Shown here: positions 25,693-33,354 of the stretch, in pieces
Layout: every line of letters starts with the position of its first letter
Position numbering within the stretch: position 1 is the stretch's first letter
Source: Desulfofalx alkaliphila DSM 12257
Lineage (GTDB): Bacteria > Bacillota > Desulfotomaculia > Desulfotomaculales > Desulfohalotomaculaceae
Assembly: GCF_000711975.1 (NCBI RefSeq)
Contig: NZ_JONT01000015.1
Coordinates: 1-64,000, forward strand
Reading direction: 5' to 3'
DNA: 64,000 nucleotides
Program-made: the position numbers and the translations under genes
Notes under the pieces: model-generated
Seen by the model: the letters and a program-made list of their open reading frames with translations, nothing else
Database searches by the model: none
What the model was told of the DNA's origin: nothing

Positions 25693-26580
25693 GTGGGAGA
25701 GCTGACTTCACCCAAAAAAGTAAGGGAAATTTTAAGCCGCTATCACTTTAAAACCCGTAAAAGTTTGGGTCAAAATTTTTTAGTAGACAATAATATTATC
25801 AGCAAAATTGTCTCCGCCGCAGAAATTACCGATCAGGATCTGGTTGTTGAAATCGGTCCCGGCCTAGGGGTGCTCACAAGTGCTTTAGCCCAGCGGGCCC
25901 AAAAGGTTGTGGCCCTGGAGCTTGACAATAAACTGATACCCATACTGGAAGAAACCTTGGCTTCACATAAAAACATTGAAGTGGTGCCCGCTGACGCCAT
26001 GGAAGTAAACTTTGACCAATTGGTTCATGAAAAAACAAGGGGCAGCTTTGGAGGCGGTGCAAAAGGTTATAAGGTGGTGGCAAATCTGCCCTATTATATA
26101 ACCACACCCCTGATAATGCATATGCTTACCAATAATTTTAATATCAATAGTATGGTGTTAATGATGCAGCGGGAGGTGGCCCGGCGTTTGGCCGCTGCCC
26201 CCGGCAATAAAGATTACGGGTCATTGACGGTGGCCGTTCAGTACTATACCGAAGCCAGTTTGGCCTTTGGTGTACCCCGGACGGTTTTTTATCCACAGCC
26301 GGAAGTTGATTCGGCCGTTGTTAAATTGACAAAAAGAAAAAGCCCGGCGGTTGAAGTTGTTGACCAGGAACTTTTTTTCAAGGTGGTAAGGGCCGCCTTT
26401 GGTAAAAGGAGAAAAACAATATTAAATGCCCTATCCAGTTCCAATATAGGGGCAACAAAGGAGCAGGTGGACCTCTTGCTGGGTCAATCGGGTATTGATC
26501 CAAAACGCCGGGGAGAAACGCTGACCCTGGAGGAGTTTGCACTGTTATCCAATAATTTTTATACCATGGGGATTTTCTAA
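25693..26580 (+). CDS. ksgA: 16S rRNA dimethyladenosine transferase
   Basis: KsgA dimethylates A1518 and A1519 of 16S rRNA. The 295 residues show KSLGQNFLVD, the SAM-binding motif EIGPGLGVLT and the catalytic motif NLPYYITTP. GTG 25693, with GAGAGG 6 nt upstream, is preferred over ATG 25675, which would lie about 10 nt from the predicted transcription start. Confidence 0.96.
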   Translation: MGELTSPKKVREILSRYHFKTRKSLGQNFLVDNNIISKIVSAAEITDQDLVVEIGPGLGVLTSALAQRAQKVVALELDNKLIPILEETLASHKNIEVVPADAMEVNFDQLVHEKTRGSFGGGAKGYKVVANLPYYITTPLIMHMLTNNFNINSMVLMMQREVARRLAAAPGNKDYGSLTVAVQYYTEASLAFGVPRTVFYPQPEVDSAVVKLTKRKSPAVEVVDQELFFKVVRAAFGKRRKTILNALSSSNIGATKEQVDLLLGQSGIDPKRRGETLTLEEFALLSNNFYTMGIF

Positions 26581-26628
26581 GGCATTTTTATAATTTGAAT
26601 AAGAAAAATTAAAGGCAGGAGCGGTGTT

Positions 26629-27099
26629 ATGGATTTTATCAGCCCAACCAAAGGAAAAATGACTTTTGATCAAATGATGGCGGATATAATGAAATATATT
26701 ACCGGTCTGCCTGATTCCAGCTATAAAATAATCATTGGCACGGACTCCCAGGTGAGAAAGGATACCTGCTTTGTCACTGCAGTTATTGTGCACCGCTTGG
26801 GTAAGGGGGCCAAGTATTATTACCGTAAAAAAGAAGAACGAAAAATTAAAAGCCTAAGGCAAAAAATATTTTTTGAAACGGCACTGAGTTTGGAGGTGGG
26901 CGGTTTGGTGGCCCGCTACTTATCCGAAACCGGTCATGAGGATCAAGAGGTGGAAATACATATTGATGTGGGTAAAAAAGGGGAAACAAAGGATTTGATT
27001 AGGGAAGTGGTGGGCATGGTATTGGGCAGCGGTTTTCAGCCCAAAATAAAACCCGATGCCTTCGGTGCTTCCAGTGTGGCAGATAAACACAGTAAGTAG
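26629..27099 (+). CDS. ykuK: DUF458 / YkuK family RNase H-like protein
   Basis: The 156-residue product starts with IGTDSQVRKDTCFVTAV (acidic residue on the first strand of an RNase H fold), continues with a basic segment and HIDVGKKGETKDLI, and ends GASSVADKHSK. These are the features of the YkuK/DUF458 family, whose molecular function is not established. AGGAGCGG precedes ATG. A terminator follows directly. Confidence 0.88.
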   Translation: MDFISPTKGKMTFDQMMADIMKYITGLPDSSYKIIIGTDSQVRKDTCFVTAVIVHRLGKGAKYYYRKKEERKIKSLRQKIFFETALSLEVGGLVARYLSETGHEDQEVEIHIDVGKKGETKDLIREVVGMVLGSGFQPKIKPDAFGASSVADKHSK

Positions 27100-27101
27100 T
27101 T

Positions 27102-27130
27102 AAGGGCGCAAAAAGGCGCCCTTATTTTTT
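27102..27130 (+). terminator. Terminator after ykuK
   Basis: AAGGGCGC and GCGCCCTT form a perfect 8-bp stem, followed by ATTTTTT. Confidence 0.85.
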
Positions 27131-27221
27131 ACCCCTTGGGCACCAATTAAGATGGCAAATTATTACTTTATTTCATAAGATACAAAAAACAAACTTGCCG
27201 TGTTATGGGGGTGGGTAAGGG

Positions 27222-27575
27222 TTGAAAATAAAAAAGGGGGATATAGTGGTTCGGAAATCCTATTCTAGGGACATTTGTTTTAAGGTTGTTGATTTTTTAA
27301 ATACCCATGAAAACAAAAAATTAGTCTTATTAAAGGGTATCGATATCAGACTGTGTGCCGATGCACCCATTGAAGATCTGGAACCGGTGGACAGTCAAAC
27401 TTATTTGAAAATAAGGGATAATGACCTTAAAAACTGTGAAAGCCAGGTTAAGTTTATTTTAAAGAAAAGAAATTTAGAGCGCTACCAAAGAACAAGTTAC
27501 CACCTGGGAAACAAAAGACTATTGGGCCCCGCAATCCCGGTGGCAATAAAAGGAAAAAAACATAGAATAATATAA
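27222..27575 (+). CDS. Stand-alone N-terminal domain of YabG
   Basis: The 117-residue product matches the N-terminal SH3/KOW-like domain of the neighbouring full YabG: GDIVVRKSYSRD, FKVVD, LLKGIDIRL and the PIEDLEPV segment align with the equivalent stretch there. The peptidase domain with the catalytic His and Cys is missing, and residues 85-117 are unrelated and very basic. TTG start after GGTAAGGG. CATAAGATA at 27174-27182 fits the SigK -10 consensus, though the -35 is weak. It may be a decoy or adaptor for YabG substrates, inferred only from the domain. Confidence 0.75.
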   Translation: MKIKKGDIVVRKSYSRDICFKVVDFLNTHENKKLVLLKGIDIRLCADAPIEDLEPVDSQTYLKIRDNDLKNCESQVKFILKKRNLERYQRTSYHLGNKRLLGPAIPVAIKGKKHRII

Positions 27576-27597
27576 ACAGTACAGGGGGGGCAATTAA

Positions 27598-28455
27598 ATG
27601 GCAAACATTAATGTTGGTGACATTGTGAGCAGAAAATCCTATGGCAAAGATCTTTTTTTTAAGGTAATAGATATAAAAACCAATAAGCAAAAACAAATTG
27701 AAGCCCGCTTGAAAGGATTGGATTTACGGCTGGTGGCCAGCTCACCTGTGGATGATTTAGAAAAAGTCAATGCCGCGGCGGTGGCCAATTATTGGCGTAC
27801 GGTTATTAAAAAAAATAATGATCAAATGAAGCGGGTATTTAGACGCCGCATGAAGGAAAGGGAGAAATATCTGGCCCGGGCAATTAAAAAACTTGAGGGC
27901 GGTAAGGAAGAAAAAATAGAATCCTTTGATATGCCGGGCAGTGTGCTGCATATTGACGGCGATGCAGATTACTTAAACCTATGCATGACCACCTACAGCC
28001 AGATGGGTATACCTGCCCATGGGTATAACATTGCCGAGGATTTACAGCATGAAAAAGTTATTCAATATCTAGAGGAGCACCGCCCGGATATACTGGTGAT
28101 AACCGGCCACGACGGATTTATCAAGGGGAAAAAAGATTATCGGGATATAAAAAATTATCACAACTCGCAAAACTTTATTAAGACGGTAAAGGCGGCCCGC
28201 CGCTATGAAAAAAACATGGACGATTTAATTATCTTTGCGGGGGCCTGCCAATCCCACTATGAGGCAATTTTGCAGGCCGGTGCTAACTTTGCCAGTTCAC
28301 CCAAGAGAGTATTAATTCACGCCTTTGATCCGGTATTTGTGGCTGAAAAAATAGCCTTTACCTCCATATACGATCCTATTCCCTTAAAGGACATCATTTC
28401 CGGCACCATCACAGGCTTTGACGGCATCGGCGGCTTTGAAATACCCGCAGTCTAA
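27598..28455 (+). CDS. yabG: Sporulation-specific cysteine protease YabG
   Basis: YabG is a mother-cell protease that trims coat proteins such as SafA and SpoIVA during coat maturation and, in Clostridioides, CspA and preproSleC. The 285 residues have the N-terminal SH3-like domain and a peptidase domain with His171 (TGHDG) and Cys217 (AGACQSHYEA), the predicted catalytic pair. ATG follows a G-rich ribosome site. A half-length paralogue lies 22 nt upstream, probably in the same transcript. Confidence 0.95.
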   Translation: MANINVGDIVSRKSYGKDLFFKVIDIKTNKQKQIEARLKGLDLRLVASSPVDDLEKVNAAAVANYWRTVIKKNNDQMKRVFRRRMKEREKYLARAIKKLEGGKEEKIESFDMPGSVLHIDGDADYLNLCMTTYSQMGIPAHGYNIAEDLQHEKVIQYLEEHRPDILVITGHDGFIKGKKDYRDIKNYHNSQNFIKTVKAARRYEKNMDDLIIFAGACQSHYEAILQAGANFASSPKRVLIHAFDPVFVAEKIAFTSIYDPIPLKDIISGTITGFDGIGGFEIPAV

Positions 28456-28879
28456 TCCAAAAAACAAAAACAGAAGACAGACTAAATAATTTGAAGAATA
28501 TGGAAGTACAAGGCAGCTGTTTTTAACAGAGGGCCGAAAACAATAAAATTACTAATTTGCCATCATTTGGTAACATTAAGGCATAAACAATTAAAAGCAT
28601 GGAAATTACCTTTCAAGTGCCCACTGAAGTAATTGTTCAACTGCCGGTCGGCAAGTTGCCTGTGGGGGTAAACAAAGGGGTAATTTTCAAGGGGCTTATA
28701 CAATAGATTGTAATAAAGGATCTTAGAGGTGCCCGGCGCCATTGAAGTAATGAGGTAAATTAAGGGGCGTAAACCCAAAATAAAGGGTGCGGCAGAGGCG
28801 CTGAAAACATTAGACAACTGAATAAAAACTTTATACTTTGTAAAAAAGGGAAATCTTTGGACAAGAGAGGGTGTCGGTT
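28456..28879. other. Gene-poor stretch after yabG, possibly eroded
   Basis: About 420 bp without a supported gene. An ORF of 35 codons (ATG at 28599) lacks a ribosome site, and an 84-codon minus-strand frame (28563-28817) also lacks one. The Bacillus veg gene would be expected here but no Veg-like sequence is visible. The stretch precedes the recombinase region and may be decayed sequence. Confidence 0.4.
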
Positions 28880-29059
28880 ATGCTGAAAAAGATTGCTTAT
28901 ATAGAGGTGAACAACTTTTTAAAGGCGGGTGACCCTAAAATACCTTTGCTGGCCAAGGGGGTTAAAGAAGAGTCCTTGGGCGGTGTAAGGGCACCGGAGT
29001 ATTCTGCGGAGGGCGAAAAAGGAAGTAGATACCCAATGGTGAGGGCAGGTCCAACTTAA
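28880..29059 (+). CDS. Possible small protein of unknown function
   Basis: A 59-codon frame starting ATG, 8 nt after GAGAGGG. The sequence has a short hydrophobic start and a Gly/Glu-rich end (GVRAPEYSAEGEKG) without motif. The ribosome site is the main support; it may equally be a remnant. Confidence 0.3.
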   Translation: MLKKIAYIEVNNFLKAGDPKIPLLAKGVKEESLGGVRAPEYSAEGEKGSRYPMVRAGPT

Positions 29060-29111
29060 GGCCAAAGGGACAAAGGGGGAGGGATGCCATGGAGAAGGCA
29101 TTAATTACCTT

Positions 29112-29243
29112 TTATGATGGCTCATCATCGTTGCCGGCCGTCATTTCTGCTGACAACTCCGGGCCGGATAATATTTCCCATAAAATTTCCAAAAGCTCAT
29201 CTTGGTTTAATTTATCAGGCTGATAAATCTTAATTACTTTCAT
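29112..29243 (-). CDS. Small acidic protein divergent from the recombinase
   Basis: A 43-residue product with MKVIKIYQ at the start and an acidic, helical middle (LNQDELLEILWEILS). GAGGTG lies 5 nt before the ATG, and the codons are coherent to a TAA stop. It reads away from the recombinase gene with 64 bp between the start codons, the layout of a recombinase and its small partner or controller. No family is recognised. Confidence 0.5.
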   Translation of the reverse strand: MKVIKIYQPDKLNQDELLEILWEILSGPELSAEMTAGNDDEPS

Positions 29244-29307
29244 TTTAACACCTCGCTTTATACAAGGTATGCCCCCAGGCGGGCAAAATTTCCGGGAGGA
29301 TGATTAT

Positions 29308-30870
29308 TTGAAGGTAGCTGTCTATTGTCGGGTTTCCACTGAGGATCAGGCAGATGCTAAAACCATTGAAAACCAAGTGGCCTTTGCTAAAAAGTACTGT
29401 GATTTACACGGTTTGCAGGTGCATAATTTTTACCTTGATGATGGGGTCAGTGGTTCAATACCGGTGGAAGAGCGTCCGGCAGGACAAGCGATGCTGGCTG
29501 ACGCAAAGGAGGGTTTTTTTCAGGCGGTATATGTATACCGGTTAGACCGCCTGGCACGGACAACTTTAGATATATTAACTACCCACCATAGACTGGCTAA
29601 GCTAAACATAGGCTTAAAAAGCATGACAGAAAACTTTGATACATCAACTCCCAGCGGCAAGTTCTTTTTGACAACTTTGGCAGGTATTGCCGAAATTGAA
29701 AGATCAACCATAGCCGAAAGAATGAGGTTAGGCAAAGAAAGGGCGGTTAAAGAGGGGAGGTGGCCGGGGGGGCCGCCTCCGTATGGGTACCGGGTCAGAC
29801 GAAAAAGACTAGAAATATTTGAGCCCGAGGCTGCAATTGTCAGAAAGATTTTTTCCTTATACACCGATCGGCGCATGAATACCGTTTCCATTGCCGATTA
29901 TTTAACGGCCTTGGGCTATGAAACACCGGGAGGCAGTAGAAAAAAAGGCAGCGCCGGTGTGTGGCGCAGCAGTGGGGTTTGGGGGATATTGACTAACCCT
30001 GCTTATAAAGGAACTTTTATTTATGGAAAGCAAAGACCCGCTGAAAAACAAGAAGGGTTTGCCTGCCCTGCCATTGTAAATGATAAACAGTGGGAAAGGG
30101 CACAGCAAAGGTTAAAGGAAAATTTTTTTAATGCCGGGCGCAATGCAAAACGCCATTATTTATTGAGAGGTTTAATAAGGTGCGGCGTCTGCGGTCGGAA
30201 CTATTGTGGGGACGGCAGCCACAGTAAAGGCAGATACCATTACTACCGATGCACCGGAAACTCCTCCTTTCGGGGAAAACTTGTGGATAAATGTCCTGCG
30301 AAATCTGTAAGGGCAGATCAATTGGAGCAAATTGTCTGGCAGGATATTTTAAACTACATTTTAAAAAACGATAATTTGATAAAAAAACTGCAGTTAGCCG
30401 TCAATTCCAGACAACCGGAAGGCGACCTTGACAGAGAGGCTAAAGTAATAAAAAAGGCCCTGTTGGATAAGGAACGGGAAAAAGGCAGGGTGCTCACCTT
30501 ATTTCGCAAGGGGTTAATTAACGACAGTGAAATTGAAAAAGAACTTGAGGACCTGGCCAAGGATTTTGCGGTTTTACAAGAAAGGCTGAGCCGGTTTAAA
30601 CTGCAAAAAACTGCCCAGGATAAGGCATTGAACCGGCAGCTTGATATGGCTGATACCGTTAAGCTGCTGGAGAAAAAAGTATTAAAGGCCGATATTTTAT
30701 TAAAGAGGAAACTAATATCTGCCTTGGTAGCTTCAATAACAGTTAATACCGTAAAAGAGGATGGCAAAGAGGCTCCACTGATAACAATATCCTATTCTTT
30801 TCCGGAATGTATTCCCGGTGCTGAAACGCGCGGTAAGCACCGTTTAGGAATACCAAAATCATCATATTGA
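29308..30870 (+). CDS. Large serine recombinase (site-specific integrase)
   Basis: The 520 residues contain an N-terminal resolvase domain with catalytic Ser10 (YCRVSTEDQ) and the arginines of YRLDRLART and IAERMRLG, a recombinase DNA-binding domain (YGYRVRRKRLEIFEPEAAIV), a zinc ribbon (CGVCGRNY and the later C-x-C region), and a coiled-coil segment from about 360 to 450. Such enzymes integrate and excise phages, skin-like elements and conjugative elements. No phage genes surround it. TTG start with GGGAGGA 7 nt upstream is preferred over ATG frames further up. Confidence 0.92.
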   Translation: MKVAVYCRVSTEDQADAKTIENQVAFAKKYCDLHGLQVHNFYLDDGVSGSIPVEERPAGQAMLADAKEGFFQAVYVYRLDRLARTTLDILTTHHRLAKLNIGLKSMTENFDTSTPSGKFFLTTLAGIAEIERSTIAERMRLGKERAVKEGRWPGGPPPYGYRVRRKRLEIFEPEAAIVRKIFSLYTDRRMNTVSIADYLTALGYETPGGSRKKGSAGVWRSSGVWGILTNPAYKGTFIYGKQRPAEKQEGFACPAIVNDKQWERAQQRLKENFFNAGRNAKRHYLLRGLIRCGVCGRNYCGDGSHSKGRYHYYRCTGNSSFRGKLVDKCPAKSVRADQLEQIVWQDILNYILKNDNLIKKLQLAVNSRQPEGDLDREAKVIKKALLDKEREKGRVLTLFRKGLINDSEIEKELEDLAKDFAVLQERLSRFKLQKTAQDKALNRQLDMADTVKLLEKKVLKADILLKRKLISALVASITVNTVKEDGKEAPLITISYSFPECIPGAETRGKHRLGIPKSSY

Positions 30871-30936
30871 TCAGACACCCCTTTTGGCAAGATTGCATAC
30901 CATGGTTTAAGCAATTTGTCGAAAGGGGTTTGTTCT

Positions 30937-31950
30937 ATGGATAGATACCTTAATGCTTTACAAAAATTTAGAAAGAAAATACTGGAGCGGGATAATGTGG
31001 TGGGGGTAGGTGTGGGGCAAAAAGAAGTTAAATATATGCGCACCAAACAGCTATCCCTGGTGGTCCTTGTGGAGAAAAAATTGCCGCCGGAAAATTTAAA
31101 GAGAAGTCATCTTGTTCCCAGCCGGCTGGAAGGGGTAGATACTGACGTCATTGAAGTGGGACAAATTAAAATGCTCAGCGACCGCAACAAGGAGCTGAGG
31201 CCCGCTCTGCCGGGATGCAGCATTGCTCACTACCGTGTTACCGCCGGCACCTTCGGCGCCGTAGTTCGTGACCGCAGAACGGGGGAAAGACTAATTTTGT
31301 CTAACAACCATGTACTGGCTAACAGTTCAAATGGATATGACGGGCGCTGTGCCATTGGCGATGCCATACTGCAGCCGGGGTCCTATGACGGGGGTGATGA
31401 CCGGCACCGAATTGCCACCCTGGCCAGATTTGTGCCCATTAATCGGGGCTCCGAGGAAAAGCAGGCCACCTGTGCCCTTGCCCGGAGCTTCTCAACCCTT
31501 ACCAGCGCCTTAGTGGGTGTCCTTAGGCCAAACTATCGGATTAAGGTTTATAAAAGTGTTAATCAGCCCAATACCGTAGACTGTGCCGTGGCCAGGCCGG
31601 ACAGACCGGATGTAATTGGCAGTGAAATAATGGGCCTTGGTACCGTGCAGGGTGTAGCCGATGTAAAACCGGGTATGACAGTGAAGAAAAGCGGCAGAAC
31701 CACCGGCGTTTCCAGAGGAACGGTAAAAACCATTGGAACTTCTTTAAAGGTCCAAATGGATGGCGGTAAAGAGTCGGTTTTATTTACAGACCAAATAACG
31801 GCAGATTTGGGCTCAAAGGGCGGCGACAGCGGTTCACTGGTCTTGACCGAGGATAATTATGCCGTGGGCCTCCTCTTTGCCGGGTCGGATAGGATAACCG
31901 TATTTAACCGCATTCAAAATGTGCTGGATGCCTTGGAGGTGGACTTTTAA
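30937..31950 (+). CDS. Trypsin-like serine protease without signal peptide
   Basis: The 337-residue product has a complete S1-type triad: His125 in LSNNHVLA, Asp215 in NTVDCAVA and Ser298 in KGGDSGSLV. The first 100 residues form a separate basic domain (VVGVGVGQKEVKYMRTKQ) without any signal peptide or transmembrane helix. It therefore appears to act inside the cell, perhaps in the mother cell or spore. ATG follows AAAGGGG. Confidence 0.85.
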   Translation: MDRYLNALQKFRKKILERDNVVGVGVGQKEVKYMRTKQLSLVVLVEKKLPPENLKRSHLVPSRLEGVDTDVIEVGQIKMLSDRNKELRPALPGCSIAHYRVTAGTFGAVVRDRRTGERLILSNNHVLANSSNGYDGRCAIGDAILQPGSYDGGDDRHRIATLARFVPINRGSEEKQATCALARSFSTLTSALVGVLRPNYRIKVYKSVNQPNTVDCAVARPDRPDVIGSEIMGLGTVQGVADVKPGMTVKKSGRTTGVSRGTVKTIGTSLKVQMDGGKESVLFTDQITADLGSKGGDSGSLVLTEDNYAVGLLFAGSDRITVFNRIQNVLDALEVDF

Positions 31951-31968
31951 AAGAAAAAATAAGAGTAA

Positions 31969-32013
31969 AAAACAGGACCTTCCCAGGAAAAACACCGGCG
32001 GAGGTCCTGTTTT
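31969..32013 (+). terminator. Terminator after the trypsin-like protease
   Basis: AAAACAGGACCT and AGGTCCTGTTTT form a perfect 12-bp stem with a 21-nt loop; the arms provide A and T tracts. Confidence 0.75.
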
Positions 32014-32053
32014 CTACGCCGCAATGGCTGCCTAGAGGTGGTGAGTATTTCCA

Positions 32054-32083
32054 TTGATTTCTTAACTAGGAAATTGATATGAT
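32054..32083 (+). promoter_or_regulatory. SigA promoter of the double-CAP protein
   Basis: TTGATT, 18-bp spacer, TATGAT, 47 bp before the TTG start. Confidence 0.5.
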
Positions 32084-32130
32084 GATTAACGAACAACCCT
32101 GTAAAAAAAATAAGGAAGGGGAGAGAAATT

Positions 32131-33099
32131 TTGTCGTTAAGAAATGCATTGGCTACCCTATTTGCTACCCTGGTTTTTTTAGTGATGGTTGTTCCCATGG
32201 CGTCAGCAGAGGCGTCGCAGGCTAGCCCGGCAGAGCGGCAGGTTGTAAATATGATTAACCAGTCCCGTAACAACAGCGGGGTTTCCGCACTGGAGCTTGA
32301 TGCTGCCCTGACCAAGGCTGCCCAAGAGCAGGCCAAGCAGTTAGCTAACAATTATGCCAGAGACTATGGCACCTTGAACAACTTAATGAGAAGCGGCGAT
32401 TACAAGAATGTAAGCGCCAGTGTGCTGCGCGGTTCCAATGTGGAATATGGCGTAAAAATGCAGTTGGCACGCAATGGCAATGCGGCCCTAAGCAGTCAAT
32501 ACAAGCTGGTTGGGGTAGGAATTGCCGACTGCAAATTATTTGGCAAGGTATGTGTACAAGTATTTGCCGGTGGGCAGTCTGCCCCCAGTGGGCCGCAGGC
32601 TGAACCGCAGCCACAACCACAGCAGCCAAAAGCTGAGCAGCAGCCGCAGCCACAACCACAGCAGCCAAAGACTGAGCAGCAGCCGCAGCCACAGCCGCAA
32701 CCACAGGCTCAGCAAGGGACAATGGGCGATTTTCAAAAAAGGGTTGTTGAACTGGTGAATCGGGAAAGGGCTAACAATGGACTAAGCCCCTTGGTGGCAA
32801 AGTCAGACTTAAACAGGGTTGCCCAGGTGAAAGCAGAGGATATGGCCGGCAACAGGTACTTTAGCCACACTTCTCCTACCTACGGTTCACCCTTTGATAT
32901 GATGAGACAGTTTGGTATCAACTATACCCGTGCAGGGGAAAACATAGCCATGGGGTACCGTACCCCGGAAAGCGTGATGGAGGGTTGGATGAACAGCCCC
33001 GGTCACAGGGCAAACATCTTAAATCCGCACTTTACTGAAATAGGTGTAGGATTTGCAGGGAACGGCAACTATTGGGTGCAGCTCTTTGCACGCCGTTAA
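32131..33099 (+). CDS. Secreted protein with two CAP/SCP domains joined by a Pro-Gln repeat linker
   Basis: The 322-residue precursor has a signal peptide ending AEASQA near residue 30. Residues 30-150 form a degenerate CAP domain (VVNMINQSRNNSGVSALELD), residues 155-195 are a PQPQPQQPKxEQQ repeat linker, and residues 200-322 are a complete YkwD-type CAP domain (LVNRERANNGLSPL, then the HTSPTYGSPFDMM and GENIAMGY segments and SPGHRANILNP). CAP proteins of this group occur on Firmicute cell and spore surfaces; activity is unknown. TTG follows GGAAGGGGAG. Confidence 0.9.
   Translation: MSLRNALATLFATLVFLVMVVPMASAEASQASPAERQVVNMINQSRNNSGVSALELDAALTKAAQEQAKQLANNYARDYGTLNNLMRSGDYKNVSASVLRGSNVEYGVKMQLARNGNAALSSQYKLVGVGIADCKLFGKVCVQVFAGGQSAPSGPQAEPQPQPQQPKAEQQPQPQPQQPKTEQQPQPQPQPQAQQGTMGDFQKRVVELVNRERANNGLSPLVAKSDLNRVAQVKAEDMAGNRYFSHTSPTYGSPFDMMRQFGINYTRAGENIAMGYRTPESVMEGWMNSPGHRANILNPHFTEIGVGFAGNGNYWVQLFARR
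32605..32706 (+). repeat. Tandem 39-bp repeat coding for the linker
   Basis: Two near-identical 39-bp units (32605-32643, 32644-32682) and a partial third encode the Pro/Gln-rich linker. The units differ at two bases. Such repeats change length by slippage, so linker length may vary between strains. Confidence 0.8.
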
Positions 33100-33144
33100 T
33101 TGTGGGAAATTAATTAGTTAATCTATGTGGGAAAAGTTTTTTTA

Positions 33145-33172
33145 AGAGGGGGTTAAGCCCCCTCTTTTTTTA
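33145..33172 (+). terminator. Terminator after the double-CAP gene
   Basis: AGAGGGGG and CCCCCTCT form an 8-bp stem followed by seven T. Confidence 0.88.
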
Positions 33173-33280
33173 TTTCAATGGCCCTGTAAGGGCCAAGCCC
33201 TCCGGCCTTACACCATATATAAGCAAGGACAGGGGCGGCGGGGGGCGCCGCCCGGCAGCCCACTAATAAAGTTTGCTTTA

Positions 33281-33307
33281 ACAACATAATTTTGTGCACA
33301 TATGATA
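33281..33307 (+). promoter_or_regulatory. SigK-like promoter of the DUF3794-LysM gene
   Basis: AC at 33281, a 16-bp spacer and CATATGATA, matching the SigK pattern AC-N16/17-CATANNNTA. The gene encodes a coat-type protein, which fits late mother-cell expression. Confidence 0.45.
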
Positions 33308-33354
33308 GCTGCCCTCATATATTAGTAAGAGAATTTTATCGGAAAGGAGGGCCG

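Noticed and set aside
28599-28706. 35-codon plus-strand frame (MEITFQVPTEV start)
   Set aside because: Reads somewhat like protein but lacks a ribosome site and is short; may be a remnant.
28563-28817. 84-codon minus-strand frame in the gene-poor stretch
   Set aside because: No ribosome site and no recognisable domain; kept only as part of the gene-poor region.
32345-32758. Several frames rich in Ala/Val/Leu or Ser/Gln over the CAP linker
   Set aside because: Produced by the Pro/Gln repeat DNA read in other frames.
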